Of a stretch of DNA of 64,000 bases, positions 25,421-36,370 are shown piece after piece. Every line of letters starts with the position of its first letter. Position 1 is the first letter of the stretch. The notes beneath the pieces are model-generated. The model was given only the letters and a program-made list of their open reading frames with translations, did no database searches and was not told where the DNA came from. This DNA comes from Viscum album (lineage: Eukaryota > Streptophyta > Magnoliopsida > Santalales > Viscaceae). The stretch is from NCBI GenBank assembly GCA_963277665.1, contig OY728166.1, positions 1,073,188,014 through 1,073,252,013 on the forward strand, given 5' to 3'. Made by a program: the position numbers and the translations under genes.

Positions 25421-27027
25421 ATGTTTCTCGAAGGTAAGAGATGGAAAATGTCCTAGGTTTAGGAGAGCTAGTTTGGATCCAATATAACCATGGTTATTTG
25501 GTGGAGCTGCTATTAGAGAGCCATAGGAACTACCCATTATGAAAGAGGTTTCCTTTGTATGGATTCGGGCTAAGGGGTGACTTCTTCATCCTAGAAGGGA
25601 GTTGAGATGAACCAACTTACTGGTTCAGGATCATGATGTGCCAGTGTTGATGGTTCAGGGCGGCTGACGGTCATGATTGGGAGGACTTCACACCCTTCAT
25701 TGATGACTTCTTATACAACCACCTTAATAATGTTGATAGGAAGGAGTTACAGCTGGAGACGTCTCCCCCCATGAACCGTACGATATTGAAGGTAGATCTA
25801 GGGAACCCAGAGATGGGGTGGTCTGAAGAGTGGGACCTGCGCCAGGGTGGAAACTTCATAGATGATTGGGCATGGGCCTACTGGGTAGGCGCCTCGTGTG
25901 AGGAGTTTGGGGCGGAGCTAAGAAGATGGGGCCTGTATGAGGTAGCTTGGGCCTCCCAGTTTCACATCTAACAGTCTAAGAAGATGATGTCATAGTTGTT
26001 GATCAGGTGGTCCTCGAGGACCAACACATTCCATTTTCACCAGGGGGAAGTTGGCATCACCTTGTGGGATGTCCACCAGATATTTGGGGTCCTGATACTA
26101 AGGGCTATGTATGACAAATTCCTCCCTGTCATGAGTGTGTGGGAGGACCCGGAGAAAATTTCTCCTCTAGCAATGACTTTGATGGAGCTTGTTCTAGGAG
26201 AGGACAAGGAGGCGGTGAGGGATGTCCATTTCAAGCAGTGGTCCAAACAGTTCCTGAGCTTCCCAGAAAATAGACAGCTTCCAACGAGGCCTCAGACTTT
26301 CCCAATGGGGGCCCGGAGTAAGGATCACTCATACTGGCAACTTTTAGAGGACATCCAATTAAAGAAGTGGGGATTTAGCGTCATCACCAAACAACAACTG
26401 ATAGTCAGGCTGGAAGTATTCATCATGGCTCTCATCTATGGTTGGATCCTACCAGTGAGGGAAACCAACATGGGAGTCAGTCCAAGCACATTCATTATGG
26501 AATCTATGTTTCCAATAGGAGGGTGGGTCAACTTTGGGATCCTGATGCTCACCAAGCAGTATAAGATGTTGTGGCACATCAGTGAGGGAAAGAGGGCGCA
26601 TAGAATATGCGGGCCATTCAACCTCCTGTATGGTAGGATAGTTGCACACGTAATGGGGGTTTACGAATACTCAAACCCCATTTCCCCTCTAGGATTGAAC
26701 TTCTACCCATCCATCCTGAACTTTTCCGGGATATTTCCAACCAAGCTGACCACACCGTCGGTTCTGAACCGGGTGTTGAAGGTGGAGGAGTTAAATTTCC
26801 ACCCATTTCCATTACCGAAGGGGGTATTCACTGATGATGGTCAAATAATGGAGAATCACCATTCATATCTCCTGTCCTTTTGAGGTGGAGTTTTGGTGGC
26901 AAGGGTGGATCGTGAGCCTCTCTGTGAGCCATATACCCCGCACCGATTAGCTCGGAAATTCTGGTGCATGCAGCGACTGACCCTATAGGTCTATCTGGGG
27001 GTGAGCTACGAGGAACACTTTTGTGTG
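25421..27027 (+). pseudogene. Antisense plant-mobile-domain gene of the old Tat element, 5' part
   Basis: The plus-strand frame is homologous to the gene at 29768-34132 throughout. A diverged N-terminal part with stops covers about 25421-25770. A frame starting at 25771 contains FIDDWAWAYWVGASCEEF and then stops at 25969 (TAA) and about 25993 (TAG). A 295-codon block (25996-26883) contains GEVGITLWDVHQIFGV, the conserved core of the mobile-domain region, and a segment around 26890-26990 reads GVLVARVDREPLCEPYTP. The younger Tat element is inserted at 27027/27028, and the gene resumes at 50025. Plant mobile domains occur in host nuclear proteins and in transposons; the role in retrotransposons is not known. 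Confidence 0.7.
27023..27027. other. Target site duplication GTGTG, left copy
   Basis: GTGTG directly precedes the left LTR of the younger Tat element and is repeated directly after the right LTR (50020-50024). Five-base duplications are normal for Ty3/gypsy integration. The match sets both ends of the element. Confidence 0.9.
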
Positions 27028-27720
27028 TGTTTCGCACGGAATTCGGGGATGACCTCCTTGATGGGAGATTCAAACGTTCCGATCGGTTTCTAGCGGGTTT
27101 GTTCGTAGAACTGGAAACATCCAATGATTCCACATCCGTTTGGACCCACTTTCCAAAGGTAGGCGCTCATTAGCTTGTGAACTGATGAGGCTTAGGAATT
27201 TGCATTGGTCGAGAGGATGGGAGGTCGGACTCATCACACCTTTTTGAGGGGAATTATTGTCTACTCCGAGACTCTCTTTATATATTTAATTTATGTTCGT
27301 GAATCCTTATTACATTACCAAGTATAAAATGTGCTTTCCTTTAGTTTTAACAATCAATGATTAAATATGCAAGAAATTTAGAGAATCTTTTATATGTATT
27401 CGAGGTTCTTCATCAATAGAGAATCATCTATATCTGTTTAGAGATTCTTGGTCAATGGTATCCTTCAAAACATTTATATAAAAGTCTCTTGGTCATTATG
27501 ATGACCAGGCTGGTTTTAAAGCCACTCAGTGGGGCACTTGAAGTTTATCGTCATTCAGAAGGACATGGATTATTTCAAAGTTGGGATCGAACCCATAAAT
27601 GGGCTACCTACGTATCCTTTGTTTTGGAAAAGGAATCAGAACCCACGTAGTTCGAGTAATGGAGTATGATGTTTATGATTGATGGCTCAAAGAAGAATGT
27701 CATAATTACTTTTACACTCT

Positions 27721-27756
27721 AAGCTCACGTGAGTCATGCTCGGTGTGAGAAACAAG
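27721..27756. repeat. Hairpin module 'AAGCTCACGTGAG...GTGTGAGAAACAAG' (3' LTR copy)
   Basis: The 36-bp module can fold: CTCAC at the left pairs with GTGAG at the right, and GAG..CTC pairs inside. Seven other copies are at 23282, 36312, 48476, 52241, 53230, 55218 and 56473. At 53230 and 56473 the outer stem is CCCACAT/ATGTGGG, so both arms changed together. Confidence 0.75.
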
Positions 27757-27936
27757 AGGTATTGGTAAAAATTAGACAATTGTGCCATGAAAGATGCAAT
27801 CATAAGAAATTGTTTGGGGCTTAGGTATGTATGACTGCCTAGATAGATGAAGGTTTAGGATTCACTTTTAGGGAGAAAATCCAGGAACAGGGTCCATAAA
27901 GGTATATGTACTTTATGGAGATTTAAATACTCTAAT

Positions 27937-28394
27937 CTTGGGGCTTACTCCTAAGGAGGATTCCCAAGTTAGGAGGGGACTTATGATTGGGTTTTACTCT
28001 TGAAAAGGAAACCCAAATCAAGGGAAAATTAGGACTGTTTAAGAGAAATTTAAGGGGGCTTGGGGTTTACTCCTGAAAAGGAAACCCAAGATTATGACTG
28101 GGACTTACTCCTAAAAAAGGAGGCCCAGGTTAGGGGACTTGGGGATTACTCCTAAGAAGGATGCCCAAGATTATGACTGAGTCTTATTCCTAAAAAAAAG
28201 GAGACCCAGGTTAGGGATTAAGGTTTGGGGATTACTCCTGAGGAGGATGCCCAAGTTTGGGAACTTTAAGAATTTGGGGCTTACTCCTAAAGAAGGATGC
28301 CCAGATTTGAAATTGGGGCTTACTCCTGAGGAGGATGCCCAAGTTAAAGGATTATGATTGGGGCTTACTCCTAAAGAGGATGCCCAAGTTAAGG
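27937..28394. repeat. Ten tandem hairpin units 'GGG..TTACTCCT...AGGA..CCC' (3' LTR)
   Basis: Units start near 27937, 27990, 28054, 28096, 28137, 28177, 28223, 28270, 28312 and 28356. In each, TCCT pairs with AGGA across a short loop, and the flanks pair further. Some units have GGGGC/GCCC, others GGGTTT/AAACCC, so the arms covary. The same array is in the other LTR at 48692-49148. Confidence 0.8.
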
Positions 28395-28635
28395 ATTCTC
28401 TCATCTTAAAGGATGAGGTTGAATGAATGAACTCTCTATATTTAGTGACATAAGGATATTTAAATCACTAGGTTTTGAGAGATATTCCACAGAATTCCTT
28501 TCAGATAAGGAAGTCAAATCAAGAAATCATGCCATAAATGGATTTGAAGAGTGTCTTGAAGACAGAATCTTGAAAAGGAAAGGTGTGATGGCTTAAGAGG
28601 GGTAAAATGGGCAAGATGGGCACCCAAAAAGGTAG

Positions 28636-29150
28636 GGGCGCGCAAGTCTTGAAAGGCGCGCAAGCCTTCCGTGGGCGTGCAAGTTTTGGTCGCGCAGGTA
28701 TACCTGCGCGACACATGGTGTACTTGCGCGATTTTCAACCAGCATTGAAATATTTGAGCGACTCTTTTTTAAACCCTTTAGAATCCTCTTGAGGTTCTTC
28801 CAGAAAAGGGACGCGCAAGTTATATTGAAGGAAATAAGTCGGCGCGCAAGTGTTGATAAGTTTCAACACTTAGGCCTTCTTTATTCTCTTTAGATCTTCC
28901 ATTCTAGGTAAGAAATTACCTTAGAAGTGTTCCGGAAGCTTTGAGAAGAGACTTGGGCATCGAGAGCTTCAATCCGAGTTTCTGGAAAAAAAAATCCTCT
29001 CGAATGGGGGGCCCAAAGGGTCTATTTATAGGCAAAAGAAGGCCCTGGGCGGTTACCGGGCAGTTGCCACTTAGGTCACGCAAGTCACTTGCGCGACCAA
29101 GGTAGCCGCGCAAGTACACTTGCGCGCCAGTTAGATAACTTGCGCGGTGA
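28636..29150. repeat. GCGC-rich palindrome cluster around the LTR promoter
   Basis: The words 'cgcgcaag' and 'cttgcgcg' are repeated many times on both strands in otherwise AT-rich DNA. The block at 28690-28711 is a perfect palindrome with core cgcgcaggtatacctgcgcg. Blocks at about 29087-29110 and 29108-29127 pair CGCAAGT with ACTTGCG. The cluster flanks the minus-strand TATA box at 29023-29031, and similar words continue outside the LTR to about 29670. Confidence 0.8.
29023..29031 (-). promoter_or_regulatory. TATA box of the LTR promoter (3' LTR copy)
   Basis: On the minus strand CTATAAATAG lies about 250 bp inside the LTR start. The equivalent site in the 5' LTR (49777-49784) is where genomic RNA transcription would start. 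Confidence 0.6.
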
Positions 29151-29281
29151 GGTTTCTGTTGATCCTTTCTTCCTTCCTTTGTTGATTTTTTTATGTTTTC
29201 TTCAAAGGATGAATCACTTTGAGCTCGGATATTCCCTTTTACGATCATTAGATTCTGTGACGAAAGGAGCGTCAACAAAAT

Positions 29282-29288
29282 CCCCCCC
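29282..29288 (-). other. Polypurine tract of the younger Tat element
   Basis: CTTAGGGGGGGATTT on the minus strand ends directly at the LTR start (TGTTGACG). In LTR retrotransposons this tract primes plus-strand DNA synthesis. Confidence 0.85.
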
Positions 29289-29455
29289 TAAGAGTTGGAT
29301 CCGGAGAGAAAAGAGGATCGGACTCTGAGGAAATCGAATTCCTCCAAAGGAAAAGGGAGGCGCGCAAGTCTTCAGTGCACAGAGGGCGGCGCGCAAGTTT
29401 GCATCGCGCAGGCCTTAAGCGCTCTGAGTTCGGCGCGCAGATAGGCCTCCTGGCC

Positions 29456-29463
29456 TATAAATA
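29456..29463 (+). promoter_or_regulatory. TATA box of the antisense gene (younger element)
   Basis: TATAAATA on the plus strand lies about 310 bp upstream of the ATG at 29768 and about 180 bp outside the LTR. GCGC-rich repeats surround it (29358-29670). The old Tat element has CTATATATAG at the matching place. It points away from the minus-strand TATA at 29023, so the two promoters lie back to back across the LTR edge. Confidence 0.55.
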
Positions 29464-29583
29464 CACCATTTTTGGCCGTGGATAACACCTGATCTCGAAG
29501 TTCTCGAGCTCTCGCCGCGCAAGTCTTCCTCGCCGCGCAAGTCTCTTTTTCCACTATTTCCTCACTGCCGCGCTACTCTCAAG

Positions 29584-29762
29584 GTAATAGGGCTTGCGCG
29601 GTAATACTTGCGCGACAAAAACTTGTGCGGCAAATGTATCACTTGCGCGACATCTCCATACTTGCGCGCCTTAATGCCTTAGCCATTTTTTTCCAAATTC
29701 TTTCACAAATTTTATAAAAAATAAACCCATTTAAGAGTTTAATTTATTCAACTTCTGTGCAG
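29584..29762 (+). other. Probable 5'-UTR intron of the antisense gene
   Basis: The donor CTCAAG/GTAATAG and the acceptor ACTTCTGTGCAG, followed five bases later by the ATG, bound a 179-bp segment. Its 3' part is AT-rich and T-rich, as in plant introns. The old element keeps a similar donor at 25295. Confidence 0.55.
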
Positions 29763-29767
29763 ATTCA

Positions 29768-32700
29768 ATGGCTCTTAGACCTGGATTAATTGATGAACTG
29801 GCTAGCAAGCGGATAGATGATATGATGGACATCATTGGCCCTGATTACTATACTGTCAAAGATAGTACTCTTCCAGATTTGGCTAAGTATCTGAAGAAAT
29901 ATCATCGCAACTTTCCTCACTGCACTTATCTACCTTTGTATGGCTATGGTCATCTACAAGAAGTCATTATTCCAGAAGTAAAGAAATATCTTCCATTTTT
30001 GTGGTTTCAGAATTATACCAATTTTTCTTCAGCAAATATCTCAGGCGGAGGATCATTTCTAACTGCTGGAACAGTGGAGAAGGCTTATGTGATGCATCAT
30101 AGCCCTTGCACACCAGATCTGAAAGATCATACACCTGAGCTTAAACCACATTGTCATCCTTCAATCTTCCGAAATGCTCAGATGGATCAATCCAAAGGCT
30201 GGAAGAAAAGTTGGGATTTCTGTCCTGGGGGAGGTGTGAAGCCAACTTGGATGTGGGTATACTGGGTGTGACAGACTTGCGCAGAATTTATCGAGGACCT
30301 GAAGAGAGCTGCAATATATGAGGTTGTTTGGGTTGGGCAAACATATGTTTACAGACATGATAACTTCGTGCCAGAGATACTCAGCCACTGGATCCCAGCA
30401 ACTAATTCTTTCCATTTGACTCATGGATAAGTAGGTATCAGTTTGTGGGATGTCCACAAGATTTCAGGAGCTCCAATCTTGGGCGATATGTATGATGAAT
30501 TCATTCCTCCCAAGGTGACTTGGAATGATTCAGAGAAGACTCCTGCTTTAGCTCGAGAATTATTTAAAATCTTCCACAGGATCAAGAGTTCAGAGACCTC
30601 ATTAACTCATTTTAGAAAAGATATTCATCCGGAAGAATGGATGAATGTGTTTCTTACTGAGAAGAAAAGGATGGAGCCAAAAGAAAAAGGATCCAAGAAA
30701 AGGAAATCCAAGGATACCAGGCCCAGACGTCCTACCACTTGTCCAGAACCTGAGAAGAGAGGAGATCCTGGCACATTCTGGCCAACTCTAGAAGCAGGAG
30801 AGTTTGAAAAGTGGGGATATGAAGTGAATCAAAGAATTCCAAAGAAAACTCGGCTGGCGGGTTTCTTGTCAATGTGGCTCAGTGTTTATCTCTTGCCGGT
30901 CAGGGATTCGAAGGGAGGCGTTAGGCCAGGGACCTTCGTCATTGCGGCAATGTTGGCTGAGGGAAAAATGGTTGGGTTAGCTACACCCATTTTAGCAAAG
31001 ATTCACAGGAGTTTACTTCACGTCTTCCAGGGTAAATCTCCTTTAAGAATAGTGGGACCATTCCAGGTTTTTTGGGGATGGATCTCCACTCACTTCAGGA
31101 CTTACAATGTATAGAATGGATTACAAATTCCTGGAAGCTCTTTCAGACCGTCAGTGCAAGCATTCTCTGGAATTGCTCCATTAGATGTTAATGGTTATGA
31201 CATGAAAGTAATACTGAGCATGTTTAAGGAATTCAACTTCTTTACCTATGGATGTCCGCCATCCGGGCGGTTTGTTGATGATGGGACAGCCCATTTGGAT
31301 TTGAGGGCATACATGCTAGCTTGCAGGGATGGCGTGTTAGTAGCCAGGATTGATGGAGAAATCATATGTGAGGCCTATGCTCCATATATATTTGCACGCC
31401 AATTCAAATGTTTGCAACAGATTGCTGTAACCCCTCTGGTACATGTCAGGTTAGAGCAAAATCCGATGGTTGCTCGACAACTATGGTTGCTGACATCAAG
31501 AGAGAAGACTGGGGCAGTATTTGATCTACCAGTTGAAAAAGCGGCACATAATCTGACTACATTTTATGTCGAACACTGGATAGAATCATACCCCAAAGGG
31601 ATATTAAATCACCCAGTATATCAAGTGGGAAAGAGGAAGAGGACTGTAGAGAAAGAAACTCTTCCTCATGAAGGTGACGCTTCTCCACCTGAAATAGGTT
31701 CAACAGACTCCTCTTCTAGAACTGATTCATCGGATTATCACGATGGGGATGATGAGGCACAACCGGTGGCAAAGCGGTTTCGTGCCCGATATAATCCTCC
31801 GGCCAGAATTAAAAGACCCACTCCATCAACTCCTGGTGAGTTATTTCATTGTAGAAATTTCAATCCCTGCTACTTTATAAAGTAATAAGTCTTACATTCT
31901 TATTCTCTATTTGTAGTTGCAGGAGCTGGTAAGAGATTAAAATCAAAAATTGTAGGACCTTCCTCACAGCCTTTATATCTAAGATCAGAGGTTGTTCAGC
32001 TATGGCAGAGCTTATACTGTGATACTGAGACCGCCTGGCTGGATTTGTGTGAGGGCCTACAACTTCCTGGAATAGGAAATCTTGTAGCTTCTAAAAACCT
32101 TCAATACGGAGATAACCCCAATGAAGTGCGAGCTTACATCAGAGAGCTGGAAATGCTCATATATTCCACTGATGATTCGGTTCCTATCACCAGGCGGGTG
32201 AAGGAAATGATTGATCGTGGCGCCACTGAGGGGGATGGTGGTTCTGGAGATGAGGAATGGCAAGAGTACGTGGCTCCTGAAGATGTAAGTTTTCTTTCCT
32301 TATTTTCTTTGCAACTTGATTTCAGTTGAAGCTTTTTTACTTAAGGAAGTTATTTTCTTCATCTTGCAGCTTTCAAAGAAAGGAACCGGGGTTACTTCTC
32401 CACAATATAGCTCTGGTGGTACTGCTATCGGGGCTACTGCTGATTCTCCTCGCGAACCAGGCGAGATATCTCCAGGCCAGCAGGCCATGAATGAGGCACT
32501 GGACATAGCCTTCCATTCGCCAATCCAAGTGCCAATAAGGGAGACTACTGATACTCCGAAAAAACAAAAGAAGCCAAGGAAATGAAGGAGGAAATCCATA
32601 GCTAAACGTTTCATTAGCAGTGTTAAGTCCTTCGAACAATCATGATTTTATACCCATAATCATATGGTTACTCATATTTCTGAGGATTGCAGGGGCTTCT

Positions 32701-34132
32701 TCAATTTCCCCCTTGAGGGAAGGGACTGACCCTCCTTCAAAGGTCGTGGAGGGTGCTGTAGAACAATCACAGACCCAGGCTGACTTGGTTGCTCCTAGAG
32801 AAGAGCTACCATCCATTCCCAGTATCCCTCCTACTACTGAAGATGCTGTCCAGGGTCAGGGGTTGCAGGACATAAGTCGGCAAGAAGATGTAGCAAATGC
32901 TCCCACTGGTGAGACTAATCAAGATTCTGAAGTATCATTGGATGAAATGATGAATCAAGGAATGACTTTTGAAGAATTTTATGATCATGCTAAGTTGTCA
33001 TATGATTTAGAAGACCTTGGGCGTGAGTGCTACCCTTCGCCCAATTTTTTTTAAAAAAAAATATACTTCTAACCATGATGGAAAATAATATGCAGTTTCT
33101 TCCGTAGAAGCCGCTGAACTGCCAATGCCCGAAGAGGGTGTGGACACTGATGTCAACCCTATCATTGCAGAAACATTAGCTCAAGTAGAGCTAAATCCAA
33201 TAAACTCTCCTGAGACCCATCTTGAAAATCCTGTTGAAACCGGGAAAGATGGGGAGAAGTCTTCTCAGGTTGCTGAACCACCCTTGGGTAAGGGATAACA
33301 ATATTTGTGATTGTACTTTATTTGCAAGAAAATCTATTCTTTTGTTATCCTTTGAAGCTGACTAAACCTTTCAATTAATCATGCAGGACCATCAACTGCA
33401 ATGACTAGATCCAGAGATGAGGCCTCAGCCTCTACCCCAACGGGAATTGAAAGTGAAGAAGCACAAGTCAGGGGGGAAAGAGCAGGACAAGGCACTTCCC
33501 TAAGCATGCTAATTCCAGATTACATACCCCCTTCGGACGATGATATTGAATCAGATCCAGAGATTCTTAAAGCATTCAGCTTTTCACGACGTAAGGCATG
33601 GAACAACATATGGAACATCATATCTGGGGTTCCTTTAGAAGAGCTACCATAAAAAATTTCTCGATTGTCATCCCAATTTGTTATACTGGGACTTGGTGGT
33701 TTTGGGTATGAAAAGATCCATGCTGTAGTGAAACAGATCATTTTCAGGAGGGAGCAAGTGCAGACAAGTTGCGAAGATTTGACCAGAGTGAAATTTTCAG
33801 TCAACATAGGAAAATTTGAGGCTGCGATATCCCAAGCTGAAGCTGATTATGCTGCCAAGATGAAGGATCTGAAGCAAAAAATTAAAGAAAAGGTCGTCCA
33901 GCAGGTGCAACTCCAGCAACAGTTAGATGCTGTTACTGGGGAACTTGATCAGCTTAATAAATCATTGGATGAAACTCATATGAATGGCATGAAAGCCATC
34001 GCAGATGCTAAGAAGGCACTTCAGCAAGCTGAAAAGAGTGAAGTTGGTCAAGTGCACGAGCTTCAAGTAACTGCTGATAAGGCTCAGGATGCTATACATC
34101 AAATGAAGACTTATGTTGGCAATCTTCTGTAA
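29768..34132 (+). pseudogene. Antisense, intron-containing plant-mobile-domain gene of the younger Tat element
   Basis: A plus-strand gene opposite to gag-pol. Exon 1 (29768-31835) begins MALRPGLIDELASKRIDDMM and contains a plant-mobile-domain-like core (VGISLWDVHKISGAPILGDM near 30431-30490). Introns with GT-AG ends and compatible phases lie at 31836-31922 (or -31916), 32285-32369, 32620-32692 (weak donor), 33023-33095 and 33288-33386. The middle exons are acidic and Ser/Pro-rich, with a basic KKQKKPRK stretch near 32565 that could be a nuclear signal. The last exon has a coiled-coil tail (about 33800-34100, Gln/Lys/Leu-rich). In-frame stops at 30269 (TGA), 30428 (TAA), 31112 (TAG), 32583 (TGA) and 33650 (TAA) break it, but the frame is otherwise kept. 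Function unknown. Confidence 0.75.
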
Positions 34133-34644
34133 TTCTTGAAAAAGAGAAGAGACTCCAGTCTGTGGATGTCTTTCTATCTCCTGTGTATCAATGAAAAACA
34201 CTTTCATCTTCAATCATTTGTACCTGCATTCTTTCATTACCTGCTTGAAATTTACTTAATCCAATGGGCCTAGTAAGCATAGTTTGATTTTTACTAGGAT
34301 TATTACAAATAATCCTACAAACATTGAACTTTTTAATTGCTCAATATTACCTAAATTACACATAAATGTATATTTAGTGAGCTGGAACTTGACTTTTATT
34401 CAGAGTTCCTTTGTCTTTTGTGGGCAGTTTAAAGTCATGCATGCCGGACATAAAGGGGCTAATGTTTAAGGTCGAAATAGCTTTGACCAAAATAGATTAA
34501 AATTGATTCAATTCCTTGACAATTTATCTGAAAACATATTATCATACTCAAGTATGAGATAAAAAATGTAAACTATGGCTTAAGAATATTTGAATCTGAG
34601 GAATGATATGAAAAAGAGCTAAAAGGCATTAGAAGAAGTAGTTT

Positions 34645-34833
34645 CCAAGAATGAAGTTACTATTATTTAACAAAACCCGTTAGGGGGTTGAAATATGCAG
34701 GGCCACCTATGGGCATTGGCTGCATGGTCAAATAAATAGCATCTTTTGGCTGACAAGTATGTTATGTGGACTGTTTATGCAAGGCCACCTATGGGCACGT
34801 GCTGCATAGTCAGGCAAAAGAACTCCCAGAAAT
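34645..34833. repeat. Direct duplication, copy 1 (second copy 35143-35332)
   Basis: About 185 bp, starting 'ccaagaatgaagttac', recurs 498 bp to the right with few differences. Each copy itself holds two versions of 'atgca(g/a)ggccacctatggg' about 85 bp apart, ending in 'gctgcat(g/a)gtca'. Confidence 0.85.
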
Positions 34834-35142
34834 TTACTTTCCTAGTGTTAAAAGCCAGTGAAAGTTTATGTAGATTCAAATTTTCTAAAGTATAGAGTTT
34901 GTTGTATGGAAAGAGGTACTTGAATATGGAGAAGATATTTCCGAACAAGAATATCGAAGAACTGGATGAACATCACTCCTATGAAGGTCTGACCCAAACG
35001 TAGGGAAGAAGAATAAACCATAGACTTGAATACTTTCAGATCGTGAAAAAGGATATGGGACAAATATGTTAAGGAAGGCTATTTTTTGCGGATCCCTACA
35101 TACTGTCGTTTTTGACAAATAAGGGCAAAAGAGTCATTCTTA

Positions 35143-35332
35143 CCAAGAATGAAGTTACTATTATTTAACAAAACCTGTTAAGGGGTTGAAATATGCAGGG
35201 CCACCTATGGGCATTGGCTGTATGGTCAAATAAATAGCATCTTTCGGCTGACAAGTCTGTTATGTGGACTGTTTATGCAAGGCCACCTATGGGCACGTGC
35301 TGCATAGTCAAGCAAAATAATTCTCAGAAGTT
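35143..35332. repeat. Direct duplication, copy 2 (first copy 34645-34833)
   Basis: Near-identical to 34645-34833; differences include 'cccgttaggggg' to 'cctgttaagggg'. The intervening segment 34834-35142 is not repeated. Confidence 0.85.
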
Positions 35333-36370
35333 TGACATTTTTGTGACTAGAAGTCATGAAAAGGGTTATAAAGATCTGAAAATATTTAAGGTTAGGATTA
35401 TAACACATAAATATGGGTATTGTCCAATGTATATAGAGATACATAGGTCAATGAAAACCATAATCATGTTGTGGCTGGGTCCTGAATTGAAATTTGGACT
35501 TCACTACGTATCTCATAAGAATGAGAATCAAGCCATACGTAGTTCTTGAAATGCAGTTTAACGTCGTGCAAGACGAAAGTATGAGAAATCTTAGTTTAGG
35601 GTCATAGAATTCGGACCATAATAATGAATACACAGTGTGTGTTTTCATGAGGACTTTTCAGCCAAGGGTTTGAAAGTGAAATTTGAAGTTAGGCCCAAAA
35701 GACTTGGGACTGGATTCGAGGGATACTCGAATGTTCCTACGTATCCCATAAGGATGGGAATCAAGTCCACATAGTTCTAGGACTACCCTTTGTACAAATT
35801 TGGTTCTTACATGTGAAGGTTGAAAGGGGAATTTAGTGCAATGATGGTTTAACCTAAGATAAAAAGTTTAGGCATTTCCATGTATGCATGTAGTCTTTTG
35901 AAATGAAACATGATTGAAAAAATCAATGTCAATAATGGTTCCTTCTCAAATGAGGAAATAAAAGAATATTGTAGTTTATTGTCGTACCGGACAAAAGTGT
36001 TGTATAGTTTAACGTCATATAACAAGGACGAAAGTGAATCAATGTAAAGATATTGATTCCAGGGGCGGTTTCACAAATCAACATCATATGAGATGGTGGT
36101 GAACCGATGTGAAGAGATTGTTTTTGGGCTTGAACCCTGGGAGGTTGCCTACATACCCAGCCTGGAGGGCAAGGATCAAAGTCCGTGTAGTTCAATTAAA
36201 GAATGAATTAATGATCAAGTTATTCTTGGGGATAATGATCTAATAAAAATGTTGTTGGGACTTACACATGGTTAGGGGCCCAAAGAGAGTGTTATGGTTG
36301 AGGTTTGCTCTAAGCTCACGTGAGTCATACACGGTGTGAGAAACAATAGGTAATAACAACCTTAACGATG

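Larger units (their letters stand above)
27028..29277 (-). repeat. 3' LTR of the younger Tat element
   Basis: Direct repeat of 47783-50019, starting TGTTTCGCACGG and ending GCGTCAACA on the plus strand. It contains, from left to right, a CTACGT hairpin module (27600-27655), the 'aagctcacgtgag' hairpin (27721-27756), ten 'ggg.ttactcct' hairpin units (27937-28394), GCGC palindromes and a minus-strand TATA box (29023-29031). By hand, about nine mismatches occur in the first 270 bp against the other LTR. It also has an extra block of about 11 bp (near 29055) that the other copy lacks. Confidence 0.93.

Noticed and set aside
28171..28404. 77-codon minus-strand frame with a repeated 'GVSP' word (also at 48926-49159)
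   Set aside because: It is the translation of the tandem hairpin units of the LTR; present in both LTRs only because these are copies of each other.
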